64,000 nucleotides of DNA from Halobacteriovorax sp. GB3 (GCF_028649655.1 NZ_JAQSLN010000003.1:124001-188000); one strand, 5' to 3'; counted from the stretch's first letter, positions 51,046 to 60,524 are shown. A program made the numbers and translations. Notes: generated by a model from the sequence alone, not told the origin.

Positions 51046-51702
51046 CATTTCTATAGAGTACACTGTTCTTTTTAATTTTTTGATGCCAGCATCTTTAAAA
51101 CGACCATTTGCTTTGTATTCATTGGTCTCCAATTCGCTAATTTGAAAATGTTCTCCATAGCCATTGAAAAGCTCTTCATTAGAAATCGAAAATGGAGGTC
51201 CAAAGCTTAGATCCACATCTTGGTAAAGTCCTACTAAGAAGATTTGACCTTCATCTGAGAGGAGCTTTTTCATATGTTCATAGTAAAGAGTTCTCATTTC
51301 AGGGGGAAGAGCTACATTGGATGCTCGATCGTAAATAAGATCGAATGGTTTTTGATTGGACTTTTCTAAAAAGGAAGAAAGTTCGAAGAAGTCGCCACAG
51401 AGTAATGTTAAATTATCAATTTGATAACATTCATAGGGCCCTCGAGTCGATCGGATGGCCTTTAGATTATTCTCATCTATAAAGTCTTGCATGGCCTTCT
51501 TCGATATTTCAACGCCAACAACCTCTTGGCAAATATCTTTTAGATAGAGAAGATCTAGGCTTTTCCCACAAAGTGGAACTAAAACTCTCTTTGCTCTTTT
51601 AAAATAATGTGTTTCATACTTTAGAAGTAAGGGATTTGTTTCACTCTGATGAAATCCAATGTTATTTTCTTCCCAGGCCTGAAGCCAGAATTCTTGTTTC
51701 AT
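51031..51702 (-). CDS. Thiopurine S-methyltransferase-like SAM methyltransferase
   Basis: A TPMT-family methyltransferase (Pfam TPMT), 223 residues. It begins 'FWLQAWEENNIGFHQSETNPLL', the family N-terminus, with SAM motif 'KRVLVPLCGKSLDLLYL' and 'VVGVEISKKAMQDF', then 'YDRASNVALPPEMRTLYYEHM'. Bacterial members detoxify selenite, tellurite or thiols or methylate other S/Se nucleophiles; here it is the last gene of the lipid-like cluster, sharing one base with the stop of the upstream phosphotransferase gene, and might methylate a product of that pathway. Function in that context is inference. Confidence 0.85.
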   Translation of the reverse strand: MKQEFWLQAWEENNIGFHQSETNPLLLKYETHYFKRAKRVLVPLCGKSLDLLYLKDICQEVVGVEISKKAMQDFIDENNLKAIRSTRGPYECYQIDNLTLLCGDFFELSSFLEKSNQKPFDLIYDRASNVALPPEMRTLYYEHMKKLLSDEGQIFLVGLYQDVDLSFGPPFSISNEELFNGYGEHFQISELETNEYKANGRFKDAGIKKLKRTVYSIEMKKGP

Positions 51703-54392
51703 TATTCATTCTCCTCGAGAATTTCGATGAGTCCTTTCTCTCCGTCAATACGAAGTTTCATTCCCGTTTTAATTTTCTTTGTTAGACCTTCTATACTAAC
51801 AATGGTTGGAAGTCCCATTTCTCTTGCGACAATCGCTGAGTGGGAGAGTAGACCACCTCTTTCAACAAGAAGTGCCGAAATTGAAGGGTAGAGTGGAATC
51901 CAGCCTGGGTCGGTTCTCTTTGTTATAAGAATTTCACCGTTAAGATTGAGATCATCATCAGGGCCATTAACAAGTCTTGCTGTACCCTCGATAATTCCTG
52001 GGCAACAACCAAGGCCTGCAAGTTCGTTTTCTTTGAGTCCTTCACGATCAATAACGATCTCTTCTTTGGCAAAGAATGTGTTATTCCAATAGACAGGCCC
52101 TCTCGTGTGAAAACGTGAGAGAGGATCATCTTCTTTTTCAAATTCTTGATACTCAGACTTTCTTGTTTCGATAATTGCTTTTAAGTTTGTAATGTTTAAC
52201 GTTCCCTCAAGTGCACCTTTAAGTTCAAAGAGTGCCAGATAGAAGATATCCTCAGGACATTTAATAACATTTCTTCTTGTGAAGTCTTCACCCATGGCAA
52301 AGAACATTCTTCTTACGATTCCATAAACTCGTGTACGACAAAAACGTGTGTTCTCTCTGTTCATTACTGCTTTTCGAGCATGCTTTAATGACCATCGGTA
52401 TATTTTTTCTTTGTAACCTTGAATATTGTTTTGTAGAAGTTCTTCGGCCTTGACTCGAATGGCCTTTTCTCTTTGTTCGAATTCTTCAAGATCTGTTTGG
52501 CCCGAGTTAATGATGTTTTTCAAAAAAGTAAAAAAGAGCCCAGGGTTTTGATACAGATCTTTTTGTTCGAGCTTCATTTCACTCATACAGCGAAATCCAT
52601 ATTTATCAATGTATGTGACAACTTCTTGATAGAAATCTTGAAAATCACTTTGTCTTAAGGCCTCAATGAGTGAGTCATTATCATAGGTCTTTAAAAAAAT
52701 TACAAGTCCTTCGGTCTTGCTAGCTACACCGGCAAGTCGGATAAGTTCTTTTGTTGGCAAGGCCGATTCAAGATTGCCATTACCTGCGAGGAGGTCATTA
52801 TGAAAATTATCACCAAGGTGACTTAGCCATTTATCGGTTAATTTTTTAAAGAGGCCAAAGTGAACCATGCAAAGAAAGTCATTGATAATGGGAGCATGCC
52901 ATTTCCAAAGCATCTTTTCTTCAAGTTCTTGATACTTTAAATAGATTTCATCGCTACTCATTGTCTCAAAATCTATGGCCTTGAAGTAATCGTATTCCTT
53001 GTAGAAGTAGCTAAGGAAATTGTCGACGATATTTTGGATGTTTAAATGGAAATAGAAAAACTTAAAACCTGTGAGTATTTTTCTAAGCTTTCCTGAAAAA
53101 GTATTTTGAAATGCTGGTGGTCTTGTCCTCTGTGCGATTTCATCTTCAAGTGCACTATTTGTACCCATCATCGTTTCCATAAAGGATCTGTTGTATTTAT
53201 ATCCTGGAAGAATAGATGTTAATTTATACCAGTTTAATAGATTGTAATAAACCCTTCCTCTCATATGTCCAAGCATGTTTTTAAGAAAGTAGTCCATCTT
53301 TTTAATCTGCGATTTTGGCACCATGAGAACTTCACAAAATTGCACATAAACTTGATGGTAGACATAGTGGGCAAATCCAAAAGTAAGAGGTTTCGTTATC
53401 CCCCCGTAACTTTCAACAATATTTGAATTGTCCCATATATAGAGGTGTCCCATTGGATTTTCTACCTCTGTCGTAATAGGTCTTGACTGAAGAATAAAGA
53501 TTTCATCTTTGTAGATGGCCCATTCGATATCTTGTGGGTACTTGTAAAAAAGTTCTATCTTTTTAATTAATTTTGATAATTCTTTAATGTGCTTGTCTTT
53601 CAAAGTTGGATTGTTTTGAGCATTTATTTCTACATCAACTTCTTTAGGACATTGGTTTTCAAAGTCTTGAACAAGCATCTTTTCTTTCGATGCTATTTCA
53701 CTAGAAATAACCGTGTTATCTTCTTTGTTAATAACAAAATTATCAGGTTCATAAAGTCCACTTACAAGGCCTTCTCCTACGCCATAAACGGCATTGATAA
53801 TTGATTCACTGGCCTTTTGGTTTATTGGGTTCGTGCTAAAAGCAACACCGCTAATATCGGGGTTTATCATTTCTTGAACGACTAGGGATATGGCGATATT
53901 TGTCGTGGAGAGTTTATTTTCACTTCTATAAGAGAGAGATCTTTCACTATAAGCGCTGGCCCAGCAATTTTTTATCGCCTTTAAAAAAAAATCATCATCT
54001 TTGATATAAAGAGCACTTTCTAACATCCCTGCAAAGCTGTGAGCGCCTCCATCTTCATCTAATGCTGAGGAGCGAACAGCAATGTATTCGCTTTTTAAAG
54101 CTTCTCTTCTTTTTAAGAGTTCTTTAGTCATTTCTAAAGAGTAGTTCGCACTTAGAATAGTATTTTTGATTGAAAGCTCTTTTGTCTTATTGTCTTCTTT
54201 ACTCTCTAGGATGAGGGCGATCTTTTGATCAATTTCATTTTCAATTTTATAGTTTTCAAAAAAATGTGGTGGGATGACAAACCACGAAGGAACGTTGAAT
54301 CCTTCGTTTGATAATTTGTAGAGATTATGTCCCTTTCCCCCACAGTAATTCTTTGCAAAGAATTTATCTGAATTCTTGTCTATTAAAAGCAT
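51702..54392 (-). CDS. Rifampicin-phosphotransferase/PEP-synthase-like enzyme
   Basis: 896 residues in the order ATP-grasp (PPDK_N), a long helical middle, swivelling phospho-His domain. ATP part: 'CGGKGHNLYKLSNEGFNVPS', 'IAVRSSALDEDGGAHSFAGM', 'DISGVAFSTNPI', 'DIEWAIYKDEIFILQSRPIT'. His domain at the end: 'LVERGGLLSHSAIVAREMG' (phospho-His851). The PEP-binding TIM barrel of PEP synthase is missing, and the middle 'WDNSNIVESYGGITKPLTF' is typical of uncharacterised Rph-like enzymes. It probably transfers the beta-phosphate of ATP to a hydroxyl on a small or lipid substrate. Overlaps: starts one base after the UbiA gene. Confidence 0.8.
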   Translation of the reverse strand: MLLIDKNSDKFFAKNYCGGKGHNLYKLSNEGFNVPSWFVIPPHFFENYKIENEIDQKIALILESKEDNKTKELSIKNTILSANYSLEMTKELLKRREALKSEYIAVRSSALDEDGGAHSFAGMLESALYIKDDDFFLKAIKNCWASAYSERSLSYRSENKLSTTNIAISLVVQEMINPDISGVAFSTNPINQKASESIINAVYGVGEGLVSGLYEPDNFVINKEDNTVISSEIASKEKMLVQDFENQCPKEVDVEINAQNNPTLKDKHIKELSKLIKKIELFYKYPQDIEWAIYKDEIFILQSRPITTEVENPMGHLYIWDNSNIVESYGGITKPLTFGFAHYVYHQVYVQFCEVLMVPKSQIKKMDYFLKNMLGHMRGRVYYNLLNWYKLTSILPGYKYNRSFMETMMGTNSALEDEIAQRTRPPAFQNTFSGKLRKILTGFKFFYFHLNIQNIVDNFLSYFYKEYDYFKAIDFETMSSDEIYLKYQELEEKMLWKWHAPIINDFLCMVHFGLFKKLTDKWLSHLGDNFHNDLLAGNGNLESALPTKELIRLAGVASKTEGLVIFLKTYDNDSLIEALRQSDFQDFYQEVVTYIDKYGFRCMSEMKLEQKDLYQNPGLFFTFLKNIINSGQTDLEEFEQREKAIRVKAEELLQNNIQGYKEKIYRWSLKHARKAVMNRENTRFCRTRVYGIVRRMFFAMGEDFTRRNVIKCPEDIFYLALFELKGALEGTLNITNLKAIIETRKSEYQEFEKEDDPLSRFHTRGPVYWNNTFFAKEEIVIDREGLKENELAGLGCCPGIIEGTARLVNGPDDDLNLNGEILITKRTDPGWIPLYPSISALLVERGGLLSHSAIVAREMGLPTIVSIEGLTKKIKTGMKLRIDGEKGLIEILEENE

Positions 54393-54393
54393 A

Positions 54394-55242
54394 TTAAGAT
54401 CCCATAGTGTTGAACGCGATTGTTGTTGTTAGAAAAATGATGATAAATAGATTACTCGTCATTCTAAAAAGCTTGGCCTGTTTTGGGCCATTCCATATTA
54501 AAAGTGGACTCATAAATAAAATGGCCATAAGATTAATTGCGACAGATGCAAAAATTAAGTCATGACTTAAAAAGAGAAGGCAAGTTGTTGCCATTAGCAC
54601 TTGAGAGAGTGTTAATAAAAAGGCCCCTTTAATTCCCCATACATTACTATACGTTGGAACTTCCTTTTCAAATTCTGAGCAATAGACCTTTCTTGCAAAT
54701 TCATAAACATTGAAGCATAGCCAGCAACTTAGAGCTAGTATAATTGTCGATGTCGTTTCTAATTCAATATCTAAGAACTCTTGAATAAAAAGAGAGTAAA
54801 TGAAAATGATGAACGTATGTGTTATGGCGTAAGTTGTAAGCTTTTTTGAAAGCCATTTTCCTATAAAGAACTCATTGTACATAAGAAGTGAATAGCCCCA
54901 AAGAGGGATCAATAGTTTTGAGAGATTATGATTATAAAAAAGTGTGGTCGCTTCTATAAAAAATGTTAGTAAAAGAACTCTCTTTGCACTACTGATGGTG
55001 AGTAATCCACGAGGAAGTGGGCGAGTTGGATTGTGAATTAGATCTGTTTGGTAATCTTTGATCTCATCATATATTCTAAGCTTCAAAAAAAATGAAAAGC
55101 TAAAAAGAAAGCAAAGTGCAATCTGGTCATAAGTGATGACTTTCACACTAAAGCTTTGGTGATAATAAATAAGAAGAGTGATCATCGCTGTATTTGATAA
55201 GGGATCAAATCTCTCTTTTAAAAAACTAATCCACGCTTTCAC
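54394..55242 (-). CDS. UbiA-family prenyltransferase-like protein
   Basis: 282 residues, seven to nine hydrophobic segments. The first Asp motif appears as 'LRIYDEIKDYQTD' (Asp59, Glu60, Asp63, Asp67) followed by 'NPTRPLPRGLLT', a conserved signature of the UbiA superfamily; the second is weaker ('EFARKVYCSEFEKEVPTYSN'). UbiA enzymes join a polyprenyl diphosphate to an acceptor inside the membrane. Here the N of the usual NDxxDxxxD is Tyr, as in a side branch whose acceptor I cannot name. Start GTG overlaps the end of the ligase gene by 17 bases. Confidence 0.8.
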   Translation of the reverse strand: MKAWISFLKERFDPLSNTAMITLLIYYHQSFSVKVITYDQIALCFLFSFSFFLKLRIYDEIKDYQTDLIHNPTRPLPRGLLTISSAKRVLLLTFFIEATTLFYNHNLSKLLIPLWGYSLLMYNEFFIGKWLSKKLTTYAITHTFIIFIYSLFIQEFLDIELETTSTIILALSCWLCFNVYEFARKVYCSEFEKEVPTYSNVWGIKGAFLLTLSQVLMATTCLLFLSHDLIFASVAINLMAILFMSPLLIWNGPKQAKLFRMTSNLFIIIFLTTTIAFNTMGS

Positions 55243-57631
55243 TTAATTCTCTTTTTAAAAGTAGTTCTTTTAGTTTTGCATACTCTACTTTTGAGTGGTG
55301 TCTAGGGTCCATGGGAATCTCATCGACTTGGACAATTTTATCAACAGGGATATCGTTTTTATCCATGACTGATTGGATTTGATTTTTCCATTGTTCAAAA
55401 TCCGATCCAACTTCATCTTTTGCACTGAAGACAGCGTATGTCGCTTCCCCAATGGTGTTATCTTTCATACCTAAAAACGCAACATTCTTTGTAAATGGCA
55501 TTCTCTTCAATATTACTTCAGCTCTTACTGGAAAGAGATATTGTCCATCTCGCTCTATTGCATTGTGTATTCTTCCAACAATCCATAGATTGTCGTTTGA
55601 ATCAAAACGTCCAAGGTCGCCTGTTCTATGCCAGATTGTTCCATCGATATCGACAATTTTACTCTTGTAAAAGGCCTCGTCATTATTGTAGTAGCGCTCG
55701 CATACGTGTTCACCACTAACGATGATCTCACCAACCTGTCCCTTGGGAACTTCCAGATAGCTCCAGTCTGTTTTTGATGTGACTGTGATTGGTCCTCTTT
55801 CAATTTTTAAAAATTTAACTTGAAGACCTTCGTCAAAACGTCCAACGTTGACGCCTTCATCTACCCATTGTGGGTCTTTTGAAAGTTTATCTTCTTTTAG
55901 CATATCAACATCGTTGATGTGGGCCATTGGTTCAACTTCAGTTGATCCATAGAGAATTAACACTTCTGCATGAGGCGCACATTGCTTGATATGTCTAACA
56001 TCATCTTTTGATACAGGAGCTCCTCCCGTGATGATTCTGCGGAGCTCATTTAAAATTATTTTATGTTCATTACAGTAGCTTGATAGTGCATTCATCAGAG
56101 ATGGACTTAGTGTTGTACATGAAACATTCATCGTTTTAATTTGTGCAACTAGCATGGGAGCATCAAGTGGATTAGGAGCTCCAACATCAATTGCTGGGAG
56201 CGTCGTTGTAACACCTGCTGCTAAATTATTTAAGCTAAAGATTGGGAATGCTGGAATATCAATGTCATCACTCTTATAGGGAATGTGACGATTGAGAGCG
56301 TAATGTTGACTGGCGAGAAATCGATGTGACCTATCTGCTCCTTTTGGCGTTCCAGAGCTTCCCGTTGTAAATGTGATCAAGGCGGTATGCTCTTTTTCTA
56401 CTGGTTCTATCTCTGACCATGTTTGCTCACTCATAAGTTTTTCAAAGCTCGTTGAATAAGCTTTTTCACAGGGGCCGACAGAGATTTTCAAATCAATTTT
56501 ATCAATGGATTCAATCCCCTCTAGAAATTGAAAGGCCTTCTCAAAGCTGATAATCGCTTTTGGATTAACAACTTCTGCACTAACATTTAGTTGGTCTCTT
56601 CTGGCCCAACTATCAAGGAAAACGGCAATGGCACCAATCTTTTGAAGTGCAAACATCATGGCATACATAGGAAAAGACATCGGAATAAAAACAATGACGC
56701 GATCACCTTTTTGAATGCCTTGTTTTTTGAGACCTCCTGCCAGTTTTCCAACTGTATAATGGAGTTGTTCCACATCAACTGAATCGTGTTCAATCTTGTC
56801 TGTTGGATTATTTGCCCATTTTAATCTATTCTCTGGCGAGACCCAGCAGAGAACTTCTTTTTTTGGGTTTTTTTCTAAGTGCTCCTCAAGAAAGCTACAC
56901 ACATTATTAAGTTTTGATTCTCCTTGGACGTAACCAAGCTTTTGAGTTCCCTTAATTGTATTAGATACTTCTTCAATGAAGCTTGCAACTTCACTTGTTG
57001 CTGTCCAAAGAAGAGCGTGCCCTTTATCTGCAAGTATAGCTTCTTGCTTGATTTTTAGAAATTCACGAATTTGATTTATTTGTTCTTCTCCATTACTGGT
57101 CTTATCTTCACTTCCACGTATAACGTAAATAGGAATGTCTAATTTTTTTACTTTCGAAAGTAATTCTTTAATTTCACTCTTCTTTACATCTTTTTCAAGA
57201 AGGCTTTCTCTAATAAGATCAGGGGAGGTATATTTTAAGGCCGCTTGTTTGTAGTTGTTAGGTACTTTGTCTGGATATGAACTATTAACGAGGTGTTGTT
57301 CAATCGATTTTGACGAGGCCTTATTAATAATAATGTCACCAACTTTTTTATTTTTAATAATGAGCTTCTTAAAGGCGCCCACTTTTGTTGGGAAAAGGTA
57401 AGGGGCAATGAGGATAATCGCACTTACATTATTTTTATGTTTAAGTGCATTTTTAAGAGCATAAAAACAACCCCAAGAATAGCCGACTTCTATAATAGGA
57501 CCATCGAGATTCATTTCGTCAAAGCGGCGTAATTTATAAGTGGTAAGTTTATCAAGCTTATCTGTAATAATATCAAAGTCCTCACTCGTTCCCGGTGAGC
57601 CGTGATGAAATAAGATCTTACAGTTGCTCAT
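55226..57631 (-). CDS. Alpha/beta-hydrolase fused to acyl-CoA ligase (OleBC-like architecture)
   Basis: 801 residues. Residues about 1-225 are an alpha/beta hydrolase: 'LFHHGSPGTSEDFD', nucleophile Ser52 in 'EVGYSWGCFYAL', acidic 'VIRGSEDKTS' and His in 'LADKGHALLW'. From about 250 to the end is an AMP-forming ligase: 'ALITFTTGSSGTPKGADRSH' P-loop (about 410-425), 'LILYGSTEVEPMAHI', 'TIWHRTGDLGRFD' and 'IVGRIHNAI'. The ligase resembles OleC/beta-lactone synthetase-type enzymes in its 'FPIFSLNNLAAG' stretch, but the hydrolase has Ser rather than the Asp of OleB. Likely activates a fatty acyl chain. Its ATGA start overlaps the formyltransferase stop. Confidence 0.82.
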   Translation of the reverse strand: MSNCKILFHHGSPGTSEDFDIITDKLDKLTTYKLRRFDEMNLDGPIIEVGYSWGCFYALKNALKHKNNVSAIILIAPYLFPTKVGAFKKLIIKNKKVGDIIINKASSKSIEQHLVNSSYPDKVPNNYKQAALKYTSPDLIRESLLEKDVKKSEIKELLSKVKKLDIPIYVIRGSEDKTSNGEEQINQIREFLKIKQEAILADKGHALLWTATSEVASFIEEVSNTIKGTQKLGYVQGESKLNNVCSFLEEHLEKNPKKEVLCWVSPENRLKWANNPTDKIEHDSVDVEQLHYTVGKLAGGLKKQGIQKGDRVIVFIPMSFPMYAMMFALQKIGAIAVFLDSWARRDQLNVSAEVVNPKAIISFEKAFQFLEGIESIDKIDLKISVGPCEKAYSTSFEKLMSEQTWSEIEPVEKEHTALITFTTGSSGTPKGADRSHRFLASQHYALNRHIPYKSDDIDIPAFPIFSLNNLAAGVTTTLPAIDVGAPNPLDAPMLVAQIKTMNVSCTTLSPSLMNALSSYCNEHKIILNELRRIITGGAPVSKDDVRHIKQCAPHAEVLILYGSTEVEPMAHINDVDMLKEDKLSKDPQWVDEGVNVGRFDEGLQVKFLKIERGPITVTSKTDWSYLEVPKGQVGEIIVSGEHVCERYYNNDEAFYKSKIVDIDGTIWHRTGDLGRFDSNDNLWIVGRIHNAIERDGQYLFPVRAEVILKRMPFTKNVAFLGMKDNTIGEATYAVFSAKDEVGSDFEQWKNQIQSVMDKNDIPVDKIVQVDEIPMDPRHHSKVEYAKLKELLLKRELSESVD

Positions 57632-58389
57632 ATTTTGATTCCTTTTTCCAGTAACGATCTAATCGTTTTTAAATTTGGTGTTTTATAGTAACGAATTTCT
57701 TCGTGTGTATTGTGATGTCCTGTTGGTAATGTCTTCAGCTCAATAGTTTCTTTAATGAGATTTATTAATTGGTTAGCTTCATCATGCATCGATTTAAGCT
57801 GGTATTGTTTAAAATCTTTATTCTCTGATTCAGCGCCTTGAACACAATATGTTTTTAGGATCTCTCCATCATCAAGTTTTTCGCTCATCTTATGAATGCT
57901 AAAGCCAGCATCTCTATTTTCCGCTATTTCGTAGAGATCACAAAGAGTTCCTCGGTCTTTTGGTAAAAGTCCATGATGAATGTTGATGGCACCAAGTGGG
58001 GCGATTTTTAAAAGCCTTTTTTTGAAGATTGTGCGAGTTCTCGCGTTCACGAGAAGATCGATCTTTTTTTCTCTAATATAGTTCAAAGTCATATCGGAGT
58101 TTAAGTTCGAAACTTTGATAAAAGAAATTTTTGATTGTTTAGCATATTGCTCTTTTGGACAACTTAAACGGGTTTGCAATTCATTTTTCATAAGCTCCAA
58201 ACCACAGTCTCTTGCTCCTGCAAGAAAGAGAAGCGCACCTTTTTTAACGTACTCCAAGGAGTTGTTTTGGGAGATGATTAAATGAACTTCAATGTCTAAT
58301 TTATTTAACTCATTAATGGCCTTAGTGATGAAGGGCATATAGTTGTTGGGTACAAATGTTACTTTCGAACATATAATCGCGATTTTCAT
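57628..58389 (-). CDS. Formyltransferase-family protein
   Basis: 253 residues of the formyl-THF-dependent transferase fold (as in Fmt, PurN, ArnA). The active-site set is visible: Asn136 and His138 in 'AINIHHGLLPKDRG', Asp173 or Asp174 in 'MSEKLDDGEILK', with 'NARTRTIFKKRLL' upstream. No C-terminal tRNA-binding domain is present. It may formylate an amino group of a sugar or amino-lipid; a role on a substrate of the adjacent cluster is inference. AGAGG is seven bases before the ATG. First gene of the minus operon; divergent from the DAG-kinase-like gene. Confidence 0.82.
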   Translation of the reverse strand: MKIAIICSKVTFVPNNYMPFITKAINELNKLDIEVHLIISQNNSLEYVKKGALLFLAGARDCGLELMKNELQTRLSCPKEQYAKQSKISFIKVSNLNSDMTLNYIREKKIDLLVNARTRTIFKKRLLKIAPLGAINIHHGLLPKDRGTLCDLYEIAENRDAGFSIHKMSEKLDDGEILKTYCVQGAESENKDFKQYQLKSMHDEANQLINLIKETIELKTLPTGHHNTHEEIRYYKTPNLKTIRSLLEKGIKI

Positions 58390-58524
58390 GCTAAACCTCT
58401 GATATCTTTGAATCTACTTTGTTTTGCTTTGTAAATGTATATCTAAGTAAAATTTATAGGGAGCGTAGTAGAAAATGCACTTTAACCCTAAGATATATCT
58501 ACTTGAATATTCATAGGAAAGAAG

Positions 58525-59496
58525 ATGAGTGCAATAAGTGTTTATATTAATAAAGCTTCGAGTAATGCAAGTCAGATCCGTTGGGAAGAGTCTTTGCGAC
58601 GTGTTCTTTTTCGCTCCGATCTAAACTTTAAATATACGAGAACTGTCTCAGAACTCATCTACGAAATTGAAAAAGATAAATTAAATGGTGTCGATACAAT
58701 CATCTCTGTTGGTGGCGATGGTACAGTTCACACACTCATTCAAAATCTCGTTTACTCCGATATTAATCTTCTTATCGCTCCAGGTGGGACTGCCAATGAT
58801 CTTGCGTGCGAGTTGAATGTTGGTAAAAAGATCAAGGAAATTACTTATCTTTTAAGAAATAAAAAGAAGAAGAAAATCGATCTAATCTCTGTGAATAGGC
58901 GCTTTATGGCCACGAATGGCGGAATTGGACTTGCAAGTCATGTCGTCTCTAAGATTAATGATCTTCGCGTTAGGTATCCTCTTTTTAAATCAATCATGGG
59001 AAAGACTGGACGAACGATCTATCCTTTCATGGCAACGACTGAGTTATTCTCAAGCTCTTTTCAACTTTATGATTTCTATATTGAATCGAGAGAATTCACT
59101 GGAAAAATTCAGGCACCACTTATTATGGTGAATAATCAAAAGAAGTTTGGTCAGTCTTTTGAAATTGCTCCTTATACAAAGAATGATGATGGACTATTTA
59201 ATATAACGATTTTTAAGCATAAGAATCGTTTACAATTTGCTCAAGCGATGCTGCGTTTTTCTCAGGGCCAAGACTCTGTTTTTGACTCAAATATAATTTC
59301 TTTTGAAACTTCTAGTGCCGTTATAACAAATCTCACTAAAGATAGAGACTTAAACTTCTTTGGTGATGGGGAAGTCTTTCATAAAGAATCGAGTGAACAG
59401 TACTGGGAGATCAACAATTTAAAGAAGGCCTTGACCGTCTATGGAGGCGAAGAGATTTGTCCCTATGCAACGGGGATGGAGGTTGATCTTTCATGA
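58525..59496 (+). CDS. Diacylglycerol kinase-like lipid kinase
   Basis: 323 residues of the DAGK-catalytic/NAD-kinase superfamily: 'IISVGGDGTVHTL' and 'LIAPGGTANDLACEL' (ATP site), 'FMATNGGIGLAS' and the late 'NFFGDGEVFHK'. It resembles DgkB/YegS lipid kinases and the bacterial ceramide/sphingoid kinases, so it should phosphorylate a lipid alcohol, but the lipid is not determined. AGGAAAG stands 7 bases before the ATG. It opens a plus-strand operon; the next ATG overlaps its stop (ATGA). Confidence 0.88.
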   Translation: MSAISVYINKASSNASQIRWEESLRRVLFRSDLNFKYTRTVSELIYEIEKDKLNGVDTIISVGGDGTVHTLIQNLVYSDINLLIAPGGTANDLACELNVGKKIKEITYLLRNKKKKKIDLISVNRRFMATNGGIGLASHVVSKINDLRVRYPLFKSIMGKTGRTIYPFMATTELFSSSFQLYDFYIESREFTGKIQAPLIMVNNQKKFGQSFEIAPYTKNDDGLFNITIFKHKNRLQFAQAMLRFSQGQDSVFDSNIISFETSSAVITNLTKDRDLNFFGDGEVFHKESSEQYWEINNLKKALTVYGGEEICPYATGMEVDLS

Positions 59497-60524
59497 AAAA
59501 AATCCTTGTTACAGGAGCAACAGGTTTCATTGGTAAAGAGTTTCTAAGGCAATTTTCTTCAAAAGATTATTCACTTATTTGTCTAACGCGTAGACCATAT
59601 CAAGCAAAAAATAAAAATGATTCAATTCAATGGCTCCACTGTCCTTTAAATGAGACGGATCTTCTTACAAAACTTGTTAATGAAATGGAAGATATTGAAC
59701 AAGTTATTCACTTAGCGGCGGCCTATGATTTTAATCTAAGTTATAAAGAGCTTTATTTGTCGAATGTTCAAGCAACAATAAGTGTAGTTAACTTTTCTAA
59801 TCGATTACCTAATTTAAAAAAGTTTCTCCACATTTCAACTGTTGCAGTCTTTGGTAGACAGAATTTTATGGCAGACGAAGTTGCTTTGAGCGAAGTTTAC
59901 GAAGGAAATAATTACGAGAAAACAAAGGCCATGGCCGAGATGTTTGTTCACGAACATATCAAAGACGGTGTTTCATTAACTGTCTTTAGACCTGGAATAG
60001 TTATCGCTTCTAATGATAGACCAACAATTTTCAAAAAAGATGGCCCTTATTTTCTTTTGGATCTTATCGCTAAGAATAAAAAAGTACTACGATCTCTCGC
60101 TGTTTTACCAATTCCATATTCTGAGAAATCAATTCTCCCTATTGTTGGGATTGATGTTATTACAAAGGCCATGGATAGTTGGATTTCCAAGGAAAGTTTA
60201 GGCAAGAAGAATTATTACCATCTCGTCTATAATAATCTTGTATCGAATAAAGAACTTATTAAGGCGATGCTAAAGTCTTATGCCATTAAAGGGTTAGTAA
60301 AGAGTGTACGAAATTTTCGTCTTGTAAAATTGATCGCTCCCATAGTTTTTGAAAAACTCCACATTCCAAAGGATCTCTATTCTTATTTTTATTACTCTAT
60401 GCAATTTTCTAATGACAATTTTAACCGCGATTTTGACGGGTTAAATCAATCATTCAAAGAAAGCATGCCTTCTTTTATAGATGGATATAAGAAATCACTT
60501 TTAAATAGTGAGGAAGTCTTATGA
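59493..60524 (+). CDS. Extended SDR (NAD-dependent epimerase/3beta-HSD type)
   Basis: 343 residues. The Rossmann 'ILVTGATGFIGKEF' (TGxxGxxG) is at the N-terminus, Ser115 in 'FLHISTVAVFG' and Tyr141-x-x-x-Lys145 in 'NNYEKTKAMAE' form the catalytic triad. Extended SDRs such as OleD, CerR and 3beta-hydroxysteroid dehydrogenases reduce or oxidise beta-hydroxy/keto lipid carbons, so a lipid substrate suits the context. The C-terminal 80 residues carry no membrane anchor that I can see. Translationally coupled by ATGA overlaps at both ends. Confidence 0.87.
   Translation: MKKILVTGATGFIGKEFLRQFSSKDYSLICLTRRPYQAKNKNDSIQWLHCPLNETDLLTKLVNEMEDIEQVIHLAAAYDFNLSYKELYLSNVQATISVVNFSNRLPNLKKFLHISTVAVFGRQNFMADEVALSEVYEGNNYEKTKAMAEMFVHEHIKDGVSLTVFRPGIVIASNDRPTIFKKDGPYFLLDLIAKNKKVLRSLAVLPIPYSEKSILPIVGIDVITKAMDSWISKESLGKKNYYHLVYNNLVSNKELIKAMLKSYAIKGLVKSVRNFRLVKLIAPIVFEKLHIPKDLYSYFYYSMQFSNDNFNRDFDGLNQSFKESMPSFIDGYKKSLLNSEEVL

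Noticed and set aside
58525-60524. Kinase and SDR as a sphingolipid (CerR/ceramide kinase) locus
   Set aside because: No serine palmitoyltransferase, acyl-CoA synthase or ceramide synthase is found nearby; only the general families agree.
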